The position numbers were made by a program, and so were the translations under genes. A DNA stretch of 64,000 nt from Pseudonocardiales bacterium (GTDB lineage: Bacteria; Actinomycetota; Actinomycetes; Mycobacteriales; Pseudonocardiaceae), in NCBI GenBank assembly GCA_023252195.1, contig JAHEXI010000005.1, positions 263,653 through 327,652 on the forward strand. The letters are read 5' to 3'. This document shows, one piece after another, positions 18,206 to 26,152 of the stretch. Each line of letters opens with the position of its first letter. The first letter of the stretch is position 1. Below the pieces are notes generated by a model, which saw only the letters and a list, made by a program, of their open reading frames with translations, was not told the DNA's origin and made no database searches.

Positions 18206-18620
18206 CTAGGCCATCGCTAAGATCCGCCAACCCGACGACATGGTCACCAGCGGGGAGGCCGGGGAGGGCAACAGGACACACCGCAGCACCGAGGTGGCGA
18301 TCTTGGTGGCTGGGCTCATCTGCACTGCCACGTTGCCGACCGCGTCACGCAGGTCCCCGGGCACCTGCCACAGTCGCGATTGCACACTCCGTTGCGTCGA
18401 CAGTGGCGAGTGGTCGTCAGCGGCGCCACTAATTTCTGGCACCATCGCCGCGCAGCTTGACCTCGTCCAGCACTCGGAGTCCGATCTCCAAAGCGTTGAG
18501 CCCGTCGCCGAATGCGTGGTGCATCTTGAACAACAGCGCGAACATCGGTGACACATCGCGATCCCGGCAGAGGAAGGCGGTGTCCAGTCCGGTCAGCCGC
18601 ACCTGAAGGAGCTTCGCATA
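18206..18620 (-). pseudogene. Remnant of a wax ester synthase/diacylglycerol acyltransferase (WS/DGAT) gene
   Basis: On the minus strand a frame (18620 to 18429) reads RLTGLDTAFLCRDRDVSPM, an N-terminal WS/DGAT motif, and then passes directly to LLFKMHHAFGDGLNAL, the catalytic HHxxxDG motif. The roughly 100 residues normally between them are missing. A second frame (down to 18206) carries WQVPGDLRDAVGN and further C-terminal-like sequence. The gene has thus lost an internal segment, most of its C-terminus and its frame, and is almost certainly inactive. Confidence 0.7.
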
Positions 18621-18676
18621 ACTGATCGAGCGTGGCCTGGAAGCCTGTCCAACCCGGCCAGGTGCATGATCACACC

Positions 18677-19084
18677 GTGCAGATACTGATCGACGCGGAC
18701 AACCTCGACGTGCCGCGGCTGCGTCTGCTCGTCGCAGCCTTGCAGGCGGCACCATCCGGCGATGTCGTGATAGCCGGGGCGCCGACAGCACTGGAAGCGG
18801 TCGACTGGCCCCTGCAGGCTCAGGTTCTGCCCGCCATCGGCTGGCAGGGAGCCGACATACTGCTGGCCCGCGCCTACCGCCCCGATGACCGACCGCTGCT
18901 GCTGGCCACCGGTGACGGGGATTTCGCTCAACTGGCACGACGCCACCCCGGCATAGTGCTGGTCGTCGGCGGCACGTCGAGCCGGTCCCGGACGTTCGCC
19001 GGTCCGCGAATCAGCACCACCGACCCCGCGGCCGACGGTGGCGCACAGCTGCGCTCGTGGCTGGACCGGCACACAATGCTGTGA
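18677..19084 (+). CDS. NYN (PIN-like) domain protein
   Basis: Small protein, about 136 residues from GTG 18677 or 151 from 18632. It carries the acidic signature of NYN/PIN RNases: ILIDADNLD at the start, WQGADILLARAYR in the middle, and LLATGDGDFAQLARRHPGIV later. These Asp residues bind metal in known members. A role in RNA cleavage is inferred from family only. Followed 37 bp later by a HIT gene on the same strand. Confidence 0.75.
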   Translation: MQILIDADNLDVPRLRLLVAALQAAPSGDVVIAGAPTALEAVDWPLQAQVLPAIGWQGADILLARAYRPDDRPLLLATGDGDFAQLARRHPGIVLVVGGTSSRSRTFAGPRISTTDPAADGGAQLRSWLDRHTML

Positions 19085-19121
19085 TTGCTGCTAATACCCG
19101 CGATGCACACCGGAGGAAATC

Positions 19122-19550
19122 GTGTCGACGCTGTTCAGTCGCATCATTCAGGGCGAGATCCCAGGCCGCTTCGTCTGGCGTGATGACCGCTGCGTAGCGT
19201 TGCTCACCATCGCTCCGTTGCGGCCTGGGCACGCCCTGGTCGTCCCGCGCAGTGAGGTCGACGAGTGGACCGATGCCGACGACGACCTGCTCACCCATCT
19301 CGTGGTAGTGGCGAGGCATATCGGCGCCGCGCAGAAGGTCGCGTTCGACGCACCCCGTGCCGGGCTCATCATTGCCGGGTTCGAAATACCGCACCTTCAT
19401 GTGCACGTGTTCCCCGCCTGGAGCATCGACGACTTCGATTTCGGAAACGCCAACCCCGATCCAGATCCCGCCGAACTCGACGCCGCCGCCGACACTCTGC
19501 GCCAAGCCCTCCGCCAGGCCGGACACACATCGCCATTTCGAAGCGAATAG
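19122..19550 (+). CDS. HIT family nucleotide hydrolase/transferase
   Basis: 142 residues. The histidine triad HLHVHVFP is at 91-98, and the fold starts with the usual FSRIIQGEIPGRFVWRDD. Members hydrolyse nucleoside phosphoramidates or dinucleoside polyphosphates. GTG start at 19122 is preceded by GGAGGAAATC. The last residues, SPFRSE, and the stop codon lie inside an intergenic repeat that recurs at the end of fbiC. Confidence 0.9.
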   Translation: MSTLFSRIIQGEIPGRFVWRDDRCVALLTIAPLRPGHALVVPRSEVDEWTDADDDLLTHLVVVARHIGAAQKVAFDAPRAGLIIAGFEIPHLHVHVFPAWSIDDFDFGNANPDPDPAELDAAADTLRQALRQAGHTSPFRSE

Positions 19551-19594
19551 CGGTCAGCCGGGTCGTGGGATCGCGATTCGGCTGCGAATAGCGA
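19531..19594. repeat. Intergenic palindromic repeat, copy 2 of 3
   Basis: Left half CGCCATTTCGAAGCGAATAG, then CGGTCAGCCGG, then the right half GCGATTCGGCTGCGAATAGC. It parallels the copy at 28477-28549 in layout and central sequence. The left half contains the TAG stop (19548-19550) of the HIT gene. The element lies between the convergent HIT and copA genes and could act as a two-way terminator. Confidence 0.8.
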
Positions 19595-19617
19595 CGGCAG
19601 CGCTCAGACGGACGGGG

Positions 19618-21924
19618 TCACGCGGAGGGAGTCAGGGGGCGGAAGCTGCGTAGGCGCAGGCTGTTGGAAACGACGAAGACTGAGGAGAATGCCATCGCCG
19701 CTCCGGCGATCATGGGGTTGAGCAGGCCCGCTGCGGCCAGCGGGAGTGCCGCGACGTTGTAGCCGAAAGCCCAGAACAGGTTGCCCTTGATGGTGCGCAG
19801 GGTGCGCCGCGACAGCCGGATCGCGTCGGCGACCACCCGCAGGTCACCGCGGACCAGGGTGAGGTCGCTGGCCTCGATAGCGGCGTCGGTGCCGGTACCC
19901 ATGGCTAACCCCAGATCGGCCTGGGCCAGCGCCGCGGCGTCGTTGATGCCATCGCCGACCATCGCCACAACCCGGCCCGCTTGCTGGAGCCGACGCACCT
20001 GCTCGACCTTGCCTTCGGGCAGCACCTCGGCGATCACCGTGTCGATACCTACGTCGGCGGCGACTGAGCGGGCGACGGTCTCGTTGTCGCCGGTGAGCAA
20101 CACCGGGTTCAACCCCAGGCTGCGCAGCAGCCGCACCGCCTCAGCGCTGCTCGGTTTCACCGTGTCGGCCACCGAGAGCAGCCCGCGCACCTGGCCACCC
20201 CAGGCCACTGTGACGACGGTGCGGCCGTGCGCCTCTTGCTCCGCCGCCGCCGAAACCAACGGATCAGGCAGGGGTACCGACCACTGTTCGGCCAACCAGA
20301 CCGGCCGGCCTACCAGTATCAGGGCACCGTCGATCTCGCCCTGCACGCCCAGTCCCCGCGCCGAGCGGAAACCGGTTACCGCGGGAAGCTGTCCCAGCCG
20401 CTTGCGACCACCGGCGGCGATTGCGCTGGCGATGGGGTGCTCGGAGGCGTCCTCCACTGCGGCGGCTCGGCGCAGCACCTCGTCGGGGTACTCGCCGGCG
20501 GCAGGCAGCACCTCGACCAACGTCATCGCACCGGTGGTGACGGTGCCGGTCTTGTCCAGCAGCACGGTGTCCACCCGTCGAGTGGACTCCAGCACCTCAG
20601 GGCCTTTGATGAGGATGCCCAGCTGCGCACCGCGACCGGTGCCGACCAGCAGCGCGGTCGGTGTGGCCAGTCCGAGGGCGCAGGGACAGGCGATGATCAG
20701 GACGGCGACCGCGGCGGCGAATGCGGTCCCGACGGGGGAACCGATGGCCAACCAGACGGCCAGCGTGCCCACCGCGAGAGCGATCACGATCGGGACGAAG
20801 ACAGCCGAGACGCGGTCGGCCAGCCGCTGCACGTTGGCCTTTCCACTTTGCGCGTCCGCTACCAACCGCGCCATTTGCGCGAGACGGGTCTGCGCACCAA
20901 CCCGGGAGGCGCGCACCCGCAGTCGGCCGGAAGCGTTCATCGTTCCGCCGGTGACTGCCGAGCCAGGGTTGACTTCGACCGGCACCGACTCGCCGGTCAG
21001 CATGCTCTCGTCAACGGCCGACGCCCCTTCCACCACCGTCCCGTCGGTGGCGATCTTCTCTCCTGGGCGGACGACGAACTCATCGCCTACCAGCAGCCGG
21101 TCGATCGGAATGCGCATCTCCTCGGCGCCCCGCAGCACCGCGACGTCCGAGGCGCCGAGGTTCAGCAAAGCCCGCAGCGCTGCACCCGCGCGCCGCTTGG
21201 AGCGAGCCTCGAAGTAGCGACCAGCCAGCAGGAAGACCGTGACACCGGCGGCAACCTCGAAATAGACCTGGCTATGAGCGTGGCGCCCAGCAGTGAGAAC
21301 GTCGTGCTGCTGGATGAGACCGCCGCTACCGACGAACCACGCATAGCAGCTCCACAGGAACGCGGTCAGCACGCCCATCGAGATCAGCGTGTCCATGGTG
21401 GCCGCGCCGTGCCGCAGGTTCTGCCAAGCAGCGCGGTGGAAGGGCCATGCTCCCCACGCCACGACCGGGGCGGTAAGGAATAGCGACAGCGCTTCGAACT
21501 CGTGTGGCACTTGCAGGCCCGGCACCATCGCGGCCATCGACATCGCGATAACCTGGATGGCGAGCACAGCACTGCCGAGCAGCCGTACCCGCAACTCGCT
21601 GAGGTCAGTGCCGGCTGGGCCGGTGTCAGGGCCGGCGTACGGATCAGCATCGGGTCCGGTGTCGGCGGGCAGCTCAGCGGTGTAGCCAGTGCGCGCCACG
21701 GTGGCCAGGAGGGCCTCGGGTGTGACACCGTCGGCGTAGTCGACTCGGGCTTTCTCGGTGGCGTAGTTGACGCTGGCGCGCACCCCGACGAGCTTGTTCA
21801 GCTTCTTCTCGACGCGTGCTGCACAGGAAGCGCAGGTCATGCCACCGATGGTCAGCTCAAGCTGGCGGTTGAGCTCGCCGGGTCCAGTCACGGTGCCCGT
21901 GCCGCGATCGTCGACTGTGGCCAC
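19618..21924 (-). CDS. copA: Copper-translocating P1B-type ATPase
   Basis: 768-residue membrane pump exporting Cu(I). An N-terminal heavy-metal domain has GMTCASC (Cys31, Cys34). TGES is at 310-313, the transmembrane metal site CPC at 413-415, the phosphorylation site DKTGT at 457-461, and the SEHP motif near 490. About eight transmembrane helices are expected. The stop-to-start gap to the upstream gene is 3 bp. Copper specificity is supported by CPC and by csoR and copZ in the same operon. Confidence 0.95.
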   Translation of the reverse strand: MATVDDRGTGTVTGPGELNRQLELTIGGMTCASCAARVEKKLNKLVGVRASVNYATEKARVDYADGVTPEALLATVARTGYTAELPADTGPDADPYAGPDTGPAGTDLSELRVRLLGSAVLAIQVIAMSMAAMVPGLQVPHEFEALSLFLTAPVVAWGAWPFHRAAWQNLRHGAATMDTLISMGVLTAFLWSCYAWFVGSGGLIQQHDVLTAGRHAHSQVYFEVAAGVTVFLLAGRYFEARSKRRAGAALRALLNLGASDVAVLRGAEEMRIPIDRLLVGDEFVVRPGEKIATDGTVVEGASAVDESMLTGESVPVEVNPGSAVTGGTMNASGRLRVRASRVGAQTRLAQMARLVADAQSGKANVQRLADRVSAVFVPIVIALAVGTLAVWLAIGSPVGTAFAAAVAVLIIACPCALGLATPTALLVGTGRGAQLGILIKGPEVLESTRRVDTVLLDKTGTVTTGAMTLVEVLPAAGEYPDEVLRRAAAVEDASEHPIASAIAAGGRKRLGQLPAVTGFRSARGLGVQGEIDGALILVGRPVWLAEQWSVPLPDPLVSAAAEQEAHGRTVVTVAWGGQVRGLLSVADTVKPSSAEAVRLLRSLGLNPVLLTGDNETVARSVAADVGIDTVIAEVLPEGKVEQVRRLQQAGRVVAMVGDGINDAAALAQADLGLAMGTGTDAAIEASDLTLVRGDLRVVADAIRLSRRTLRTIKGNLFWAFGYNVAALPLAAAGLLNPMIAGAAMAFSSVFVVSNSLRLRSFRPLTPSA

Positions 21925-21927
21925 GGG

Positions 21928-22812
21928 TCACCTCGCCAGCGCGGTGAACTCGACGGTCCGTAGCTGGCCATGGTGCTGAAACTCCAGGAACATCCGGTAG
22001 TAACCGGCAGTCGGCACGTCGGCCTCGAAGTCGATTGCGGTGTCCTGGCGGGGACCCGCGACGGGGCGCACGTTCAGGTGAGCCAGGTCGCCCTCGCGCA
22101 AGATGACCAAATGCCCAGCGCTCCCGAGAATAGGATCAAGGTCGGTGACCGGCAGGTCGTCGCGCATAACATGCATCCCTATTCGCGATACCGACCCAGC
22201 GACCAGATCGCCGGTCCACACCACCGTATAGTCGTCGAGCTCGGCGATTGTCGAGACCTTGGGTATGGGTCCGTCCTCGACGAGCCCGGGTGCCTCGAGA
22301 TCCACGCCGAGCGTAACCGGGGTCGTGGCGGTCCCGGGCACGAACTCAGCGAAAGCGCGGTAGCTGCCCGGCTGCTCGAGTTCCAGCGGTACGGTCCAGG
22401 TGCCGTCGGGGTCCATGACCGGATAAAGATGCTGGTAGCCGGTGATATCCCGGCGTACGACGAAGAAGTCCATCCGCCGGTCGCCGCGCTTGGCGAAGTC
22501 TGTCACCGGCTGGCCGTTACTCGAAAAGACGGTGAAGCGCAGGTTCTCGAACTCCCCGGCGGTGAATCGCGTGGTCCGAGGACGCAGTAGGTACCCTCGG
22601 CTGGCGATGGCCAGCCCACCGGGCGCCTTGCCATGATCGTCGTCCTCGCCGATGCCGTTCCTATGGTCATGGGGTACCGGCGCTGCGCGGCCGACGACCG
22701 CCTCGCCGAAGTTGATCCCGAAGCCGAACAATGTCACCAGACCGGCGAGCAACGCCATCAATGGCACCGGGGCTCGCAAGCGTTCGGTCCGGAATTTTCG
22801 AGTGTCAAGCAT
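21928..22812 (-). CDS. Membrane-anchored extracytoplasmic protein of the copper operon
   Basis: 294 residues. One N-terminal transmembrane or uncleaved signal helix (PVPLMALLAGLVTLFGFGINF, roughly residues 16-36) is followed by a His/Asp-rich stretch (VPHDHRNGIGEDDDHGK) and a beta-rich domain. FFVVRRDITGYQHLYPVM, then GMHVMRD and FLEFQHHGQLRTVEF, contain His and Met residues that could bind copper. No known family was recognised. Its position between copZ and copA suggests extracytoplasmic copper handling. Confidence 0.75.
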   Translation of the reverse strand: MLDTRKFRTERLRAPVPLMALLAGLVTLFGFGINFGEAVVGRAAPVPHDHRNGIGEDDDHGKAPGGLAIASRGYLLRPRTTRFTAGEFENLRFTVFSSNGQPVTDFAKRGDRRMDFFVVRRDITGYQHLYPVMDPDGTWTVPLELEQPGSYRAFAEFVPGTATTPVTLGVDLEAPGLVEDGPIPKVSTIAELDDYTVVWTGDLVAGSVSRIGMHVMRDDLPVTDLDPILGSAGHLVILREGDLAHLNVRPVAGPRQDTAIDFEADVPTAGYYRMFLEFQHHGQLRTVEFTALAR

Positions 22813-22826
22813 GTCTGGGCGAAATC

Positions 22827-23045
22827 TCAGTCGGAGATCTCATAGCCGGCTTCGTCGACCGCGGTGCGGACGGCGGCGGCGTCCAACGGCCCCGTGCTGG
22901 TGACTCGAAGCCGGCCGGTGTCCAGATCGACCTGCACATCCGTGACGCCATCGATGCCACCGACCTCCTGCGTCACCGCCGAGACACAGTGCTGGCAGAC
23001 CATCCCCGTGATGATGTACTCGCCGACGGTGGCGGTGTCCCCCAT
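22827..23045 (-). CDS. copZ: Copper chaperone, heavy-metal-associated domain
   Basis: 72-residue ferredoxin-like HMA protein. The binding motif GMVCQHC (Cys17, Cys20) follows the first strand EYIITG, and the ending AVDEAGYEIS is typical. It should carry Cu(I) to the ATPase and CsoR. ATG at 23045 is preceded by AGGAGG; a longer frame to 23144 is unlikely to be used. The Val in place of the usual Thr before CxxC is a minor variant. Confidence 0.9.
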   Translation of the reverse strand: MGDTATVGEYIITGMVCQHCVSAVTQEVGGIDGVTDVQVDLDTGRLRVTSTGPLDAAAVRTAVDEAGYEISD

Positions 23046-23085
23046 GTCATGACCTCCTCTTCGTTGCGCTGCTATGCGCGGTTCG

Positions 23086-23364
23086 TCAGGAGCGAACCAG
23101 CCGAGCGATCGCGTCGGCCGCTTCCTTGACCTTGACACGGGCATCGGACCCGTCGGCCGCGGCGTCGACCACGCAGGTCGCCATATGTTCTTCGAGCAAA
23201 GCCAGTGCGAAGGATTGCAGTGCTTTAGTAGCGGCCGAGACCTGGGTCAGGACATCGATGCAGTATTGGTCCTGCTCCACCATCCGCTGCAGCCCGCGGA
23301 TCTGGCCCTCGATCCGGCGTAGCCGGTTGAGGTAGGCGTCTCGGTCCGTGCTGTAGCTCGCCAC
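23086..23364 (-). CDS. csoR: Copper-sensing repressor CsoR
   Basis: About 92 residues, all-helical. RLRRIEGQIRGLQRMVE marks the family, and the copper ligands Cys35, His60 and Cys64 (YCIDVL and EEHMATC) are all present. CsoR represses the operon until Cu(I) binds. GTG at 23364 is preceded by GAGGAGGC; the frame extends to 23466 but that part is not conserved in pattern. First gene of csoR-copZ-orf-copA. Confidence 0.93.
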   Translation of the reverse strand: MASYSTDRDAYLNRLRRIEGQIRGLQRMVEQDQYCIDVLTQVSAATKALQSFALALLEEHMATCVVDAAADGSDARVKVKEAADAIARLVRS

Positions 23365-23404
23365 TGCGCCTCCTCTCTCGGGGTCTACCTCGATAAGACC
23401 CAAC

Positions 23405-23421
23405 ATACCCCCAGTCGGTAT
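23405..23421. promoter_or_regulatory. Candidate CsoR operator
   Basis: ATACC-CCCAGTC-GGTAT is a GC-centred inverted repeat about 40 bp upstream of csoR. Known CsoR sites are similar, with a TACCC arm and a mirrored GGGTA arm around a short GC core. This match is shorter than the consensus. Confidence 0.5.
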
Positions 23422-23441
23422 CTGTCCACACCGTGCCGACG

Positions 23442-24518
23442 CTAGCTCGGAACCAATATCACCCACACCGGGCCGGACGCGAAGGTCAGTGGCGATCCAT
23501 CCGGCAGGTTGAAGGTGGTGATCGCATCAGGGGTCGGCCGCGACCAGCTCCCGCTGAATGCCAGCCCGTCGCGGAGCACGACCACATCACCGGAGCCCAC
23601 TGTCGCCGCGAACGGCGACGCTGCTCCGGCCGCATCGTGGACGGAGGTAGCGCGCACTGACACTCGCTGCAGCACCACAGTTGCCGCAGTGGGCCGCGGT
23701 CCAGACGCGGAGGTGAGTGGCGACCCGTCCATGGAAATCACCCACCTGGACTCCGCGGGCACCCACTGCACACCGATGGCGGTCGCCGGGTACCTGACGT
23801 CGGTCCCCGGGACCGGGCGGCCGCCGGGCGGAGGCGGTCCGAAGCGGAACCCGATATCCCGCGGCGGCGCGCCCCCTTCGCGTAGCCGGTTTGCGTCGCC
23901 GTAGAGGTTGTGCGGCATCGGCCTTCGCCGGTCTCGGCGATAGTCACCCGCCCGCGCGATAGCCGAGACGTCAAGTATCGGAGCGTGGGCTACCAGTGCG
24001 CCTACTTCAGCTGCCGCGCCGGAGAACGCCAGCGCCGGCCGGCCGAAATTGGCCAGCAGCTCCACGTCGGAGGCGCGCGAGCTGCGTACCGGGCCCACCA
24101 CCGGCGGGACTCGGGACTGATACACGCCGAGTAGCCGGCTCAGCCCGCCCTCGACCGGCTCGACGTAGACCAGATCTGCCAGCTCAAGTCCGCTTTGCGG
24201 GCGGGCCACTGCGGCATTGTCGATCTTCACACAGAGCACCGGCGCTCCGAGGTCGGTGGGCAGGCCGGTGAACGGCGAAACCGGAGGCGGACTGGGCGCG
24301 CTGCTGGGTACCAAGCTGGGCACCGGGTCGGGCGGGACCATGCTCGGCGCAATCGTGCTGTGTCCAACCGAGCCGGACGGAGGCTGCGCGACGGGTAAGG
24401 CGACCGCCGCGGACTGAGTCACCGATGCGCTGGAGGAGCTGGACAGCACGCTGGCGGGCAGCGCGTACACCACCAGCAGCAGGGCCAGCCCGCGCAGCGC
24501 TTGTCCCCGTCTACTCAC
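23442..24518 (-). CDS. DUF3048 domain secreted protein
   Basis: About 358 residues from GTG 24518, which follows GAGGGGGTGG. The N-terminal hydrophobic segment (LALLLVVYALPASVL) is a signal peptide or anchor, followed by a Ser/Pro-rich linker. The DUF3048 domain follows: SPFTGLP, VLCVKIDNAAVARPQSGLELADLVYVEPVEGG and GPVRSSRASDVELL-like segments, with FSGAAAEV later. Its function is unknown; it is probably outside the membrane. Confidence 0.82.
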   Translation of the reverse strand: MSRRGQALRGLALLLVVYALPASVLSSSSSASVTQSAAVALPVAQPPSGSVGHSTIAPSMVPPDPVPSLVPSSAPSPPPVSPFTGLPTDLGAPVLCVKIDNAAVARPQSGLELADLVYVEPVEGGLSRLLGVYQSRVPPVVGPVRSSRASDVELLANFGRPALAFSGAAAEVGALVAHAPILDVSAIARAGDYRRDRRRPMPHNLYGDANRLREGGAPPRDIGFRFGPPPPGGRPVPGTDVRYPATAIGVQWVPAESRWVISMDGSPLTSASGPRPTAATVVLQRVSVRATSVHDAAGAASPFAATVGSGDVVVLRDGLAFSGSWSRPTPDAITTFNLPDGSPLTFASGPVWVILVPS

Positions 24519-24760
24519 GACCACCACCCCCTCGCGGAGCGCATGATGCCACTCTGGGTGACACTTCATACCAGCGGCGATCCAGGTACGGGAAATCCTG
24601 GTCCACCACACATGCGAAGTACCCAGCCATTTGGCGGTACCGCATGGCTGAGCGTGACGAAATATCGGCTAGATGTGGCACTCCGCTCGGAGGATGACAA
24701 AGAGTCGCCTTCCGATTACGCTGGGGGAAGATCGCTCAACGTCACTACCGGGGGAACCTA

Positions 24761-26056
24761 GTGAGTATGAGCCACGGGTTGCAACGCGTCGAACCGAGGC
24801 GCGGCCTGATGGCTCTGCACCCCTGGCAGTGGAAGCTGTGGCACGAGCGGAAAGTCGTTATCGGCTACGTCCTCACCGTGGACATCGTGGCACTGGCGTT
24901 GGCCGCAGCGATCATCATTGCGATGCCGATCCGCTCTGGCGACCTGGTGCGCTTCGGGCTGCTGGTCGCGGGTGCGGTCGTCCACCGGGAGGCGGTCCAC
25001 CGGATCGAAAGCCTGCGTGAGCGGTCGACGGGCAATGGTCTGCTGACAAATCTCAGCTCGTTATGGATTTTTGCGGCAGCGTTGTCAGTTCCGTTACCGC
25101 TTGTCCTCGGCCTGACCGGGATGGTGCACCTGCACTCCTGGTACCGAGGTAGCGCCGGCAGGTTGTACCGCAAGGTGTTCTCTGCGGCGACGATGGTGCT
25201 GGCGCCCACGGCCGCCGTCGCAGTCCTGCAGCTGGTCCAGCCCGCTGCATACCCGATAGTCCCGCGCGGGCTGGCGGGTCTCGTCGTCCTGATCGGTGCC
25301 GGGACGGTGTTCTGGCTGGTCAATTATGCCTTGGTGGTGGGCGCCGTGATCATGTCCGACCCGCTGCAGCCGGGCCGCCAGGTCCTGGGCAATCCGAGTG
25401 ATCAGATCGTTGTGGCGGCCTCGCTCGGGCTCGGAGTCGGATTCGCGGTCATGCTGGCTTTCGCTCCTTGGCTGATCGCCGTCCTTATGATCACTGTGTT
25501 CGCATTGCACCGGGCACTGCTGCTACCGCACTTCCAGCAGGCCGCGCGCACCGACAGCAAGACGGGTCTGCTCACCGCCGGCTTCTGGCGTGAGGCGGCC
25601 GGCCGGGAACTCGAACGCGCCCGCCGGCTCGCCGACCCGCTCGGAGTGCTGATGCTGGACTTGGATCATTTCAAGTCGTTCAACGACCGGATGGGTCATC
25701 TCGTGGGTGATCAGGTGTTGCGTGCCGTCGCCGACGAGCTCCGCTCCCAGACCAGACCCTACGATCTGGTCGGGCGGTTCGGCGGCGAAGAATTCGTGAT
25801 TCTGCTGTCCGGTGTGGGCACCGCCCAAGTCGAGGACATCGCGGACCGGATTCGGGAGCGAATCAGCCAGCTGCGCGTCCTGGTCGACAGTCCGCACGAT
25901 CGACCGGCCACCGTGGATGGGATATCGATATCGATTGGTGCGGCGGTCCGACCCAATGACGGCGACGACATCGACCATCTGCTACTCGCCGCCGACGGCG
26001 CCCTGCTGGCCGCCAAAGCCGCTGGCCGCGACCGCGTCCGCCTCGCAACGCGCTGA
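24761..26056 (+). CDS. Membrane diguanylate cyclase (GGDEF domain)
   Basis: 431 residues. The first half has about six or seven transmembrane segments (residues 28-260) with no recognised sensor family. The C-terminal GGDEF domain makes cyclic di-GMP: LDLDHFKSFNDRMGH, active site GGEEF at 341-345, and the inhibitory I-site RPYD at 332-335 five residues before it. Both sites look intact, so activity with product feedback is expected. GTG start with GGGGG six bases upstream. The signal sensed is unknown. Confidence 0.9.
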   Translation: MSMSHGLQRVEPRRGLMALHPWQWKLWHERKVVIGYVLTVDIVALALAAAIIIAMPIRSGDLVRFGLLVAGAVVHREAVHRIESLRERSTGNGLLTNLSSLWIFAAALSVPLPLVLGLTGMVHLHSWYRGSAGRLYRKVFSAATMVLAPTAAVAVLQLVQPAAYPIVPRGLAGLVVLIGAGTVFWLVNYALVVGAVIMSDPLQPGRQVLGNPSDQIVVAASLGLGVGFAVMLAFAPWLIAVLMITVFALHRALLLPHFQQAARTDSKTGLLTAGFWREAAGRELERARRLADPLGVLMLDLDHFKSFNDRMGHLVGDQVLRAVADELRSQTRPYDLVGRFGGEEFVILLSGVGTAQVEDIADRIRERISQLRVLVDSPHDRPATVDGISISIGAAVRPNDGDDIDHLLLAADGALLAAKAAGRDRVRLATR

Positions 26057-26073
26057 CCCGACTGTCGCTGACC

Positions 26074-26134
26074 CGATATGGGGACATATCGGGGGCTATA
26101 GGGTTCGGCATAGCCCCGATATGTCCCCATATCG
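26074..26134. promoter_or_regulatory. Nested palindrome upstream of fbiC
   Basis: Two 25-base arms pair apart from one extra G in the left arm, with a loop of about 10 bases. Each arm is itself a palindrome (CGATATG-gggа-type core then CATATCG). The right arm ends 19 bp before the fbiC ATG, so a transcript would carry the hairpin in its leader. It may be a terminator of the diguanylate cyclase gene, an operator with two sites, or a leader control element. Confidence 0.75.
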
Positions 26135-26152
26135 ATCGGGGTGGGAGGCAAG

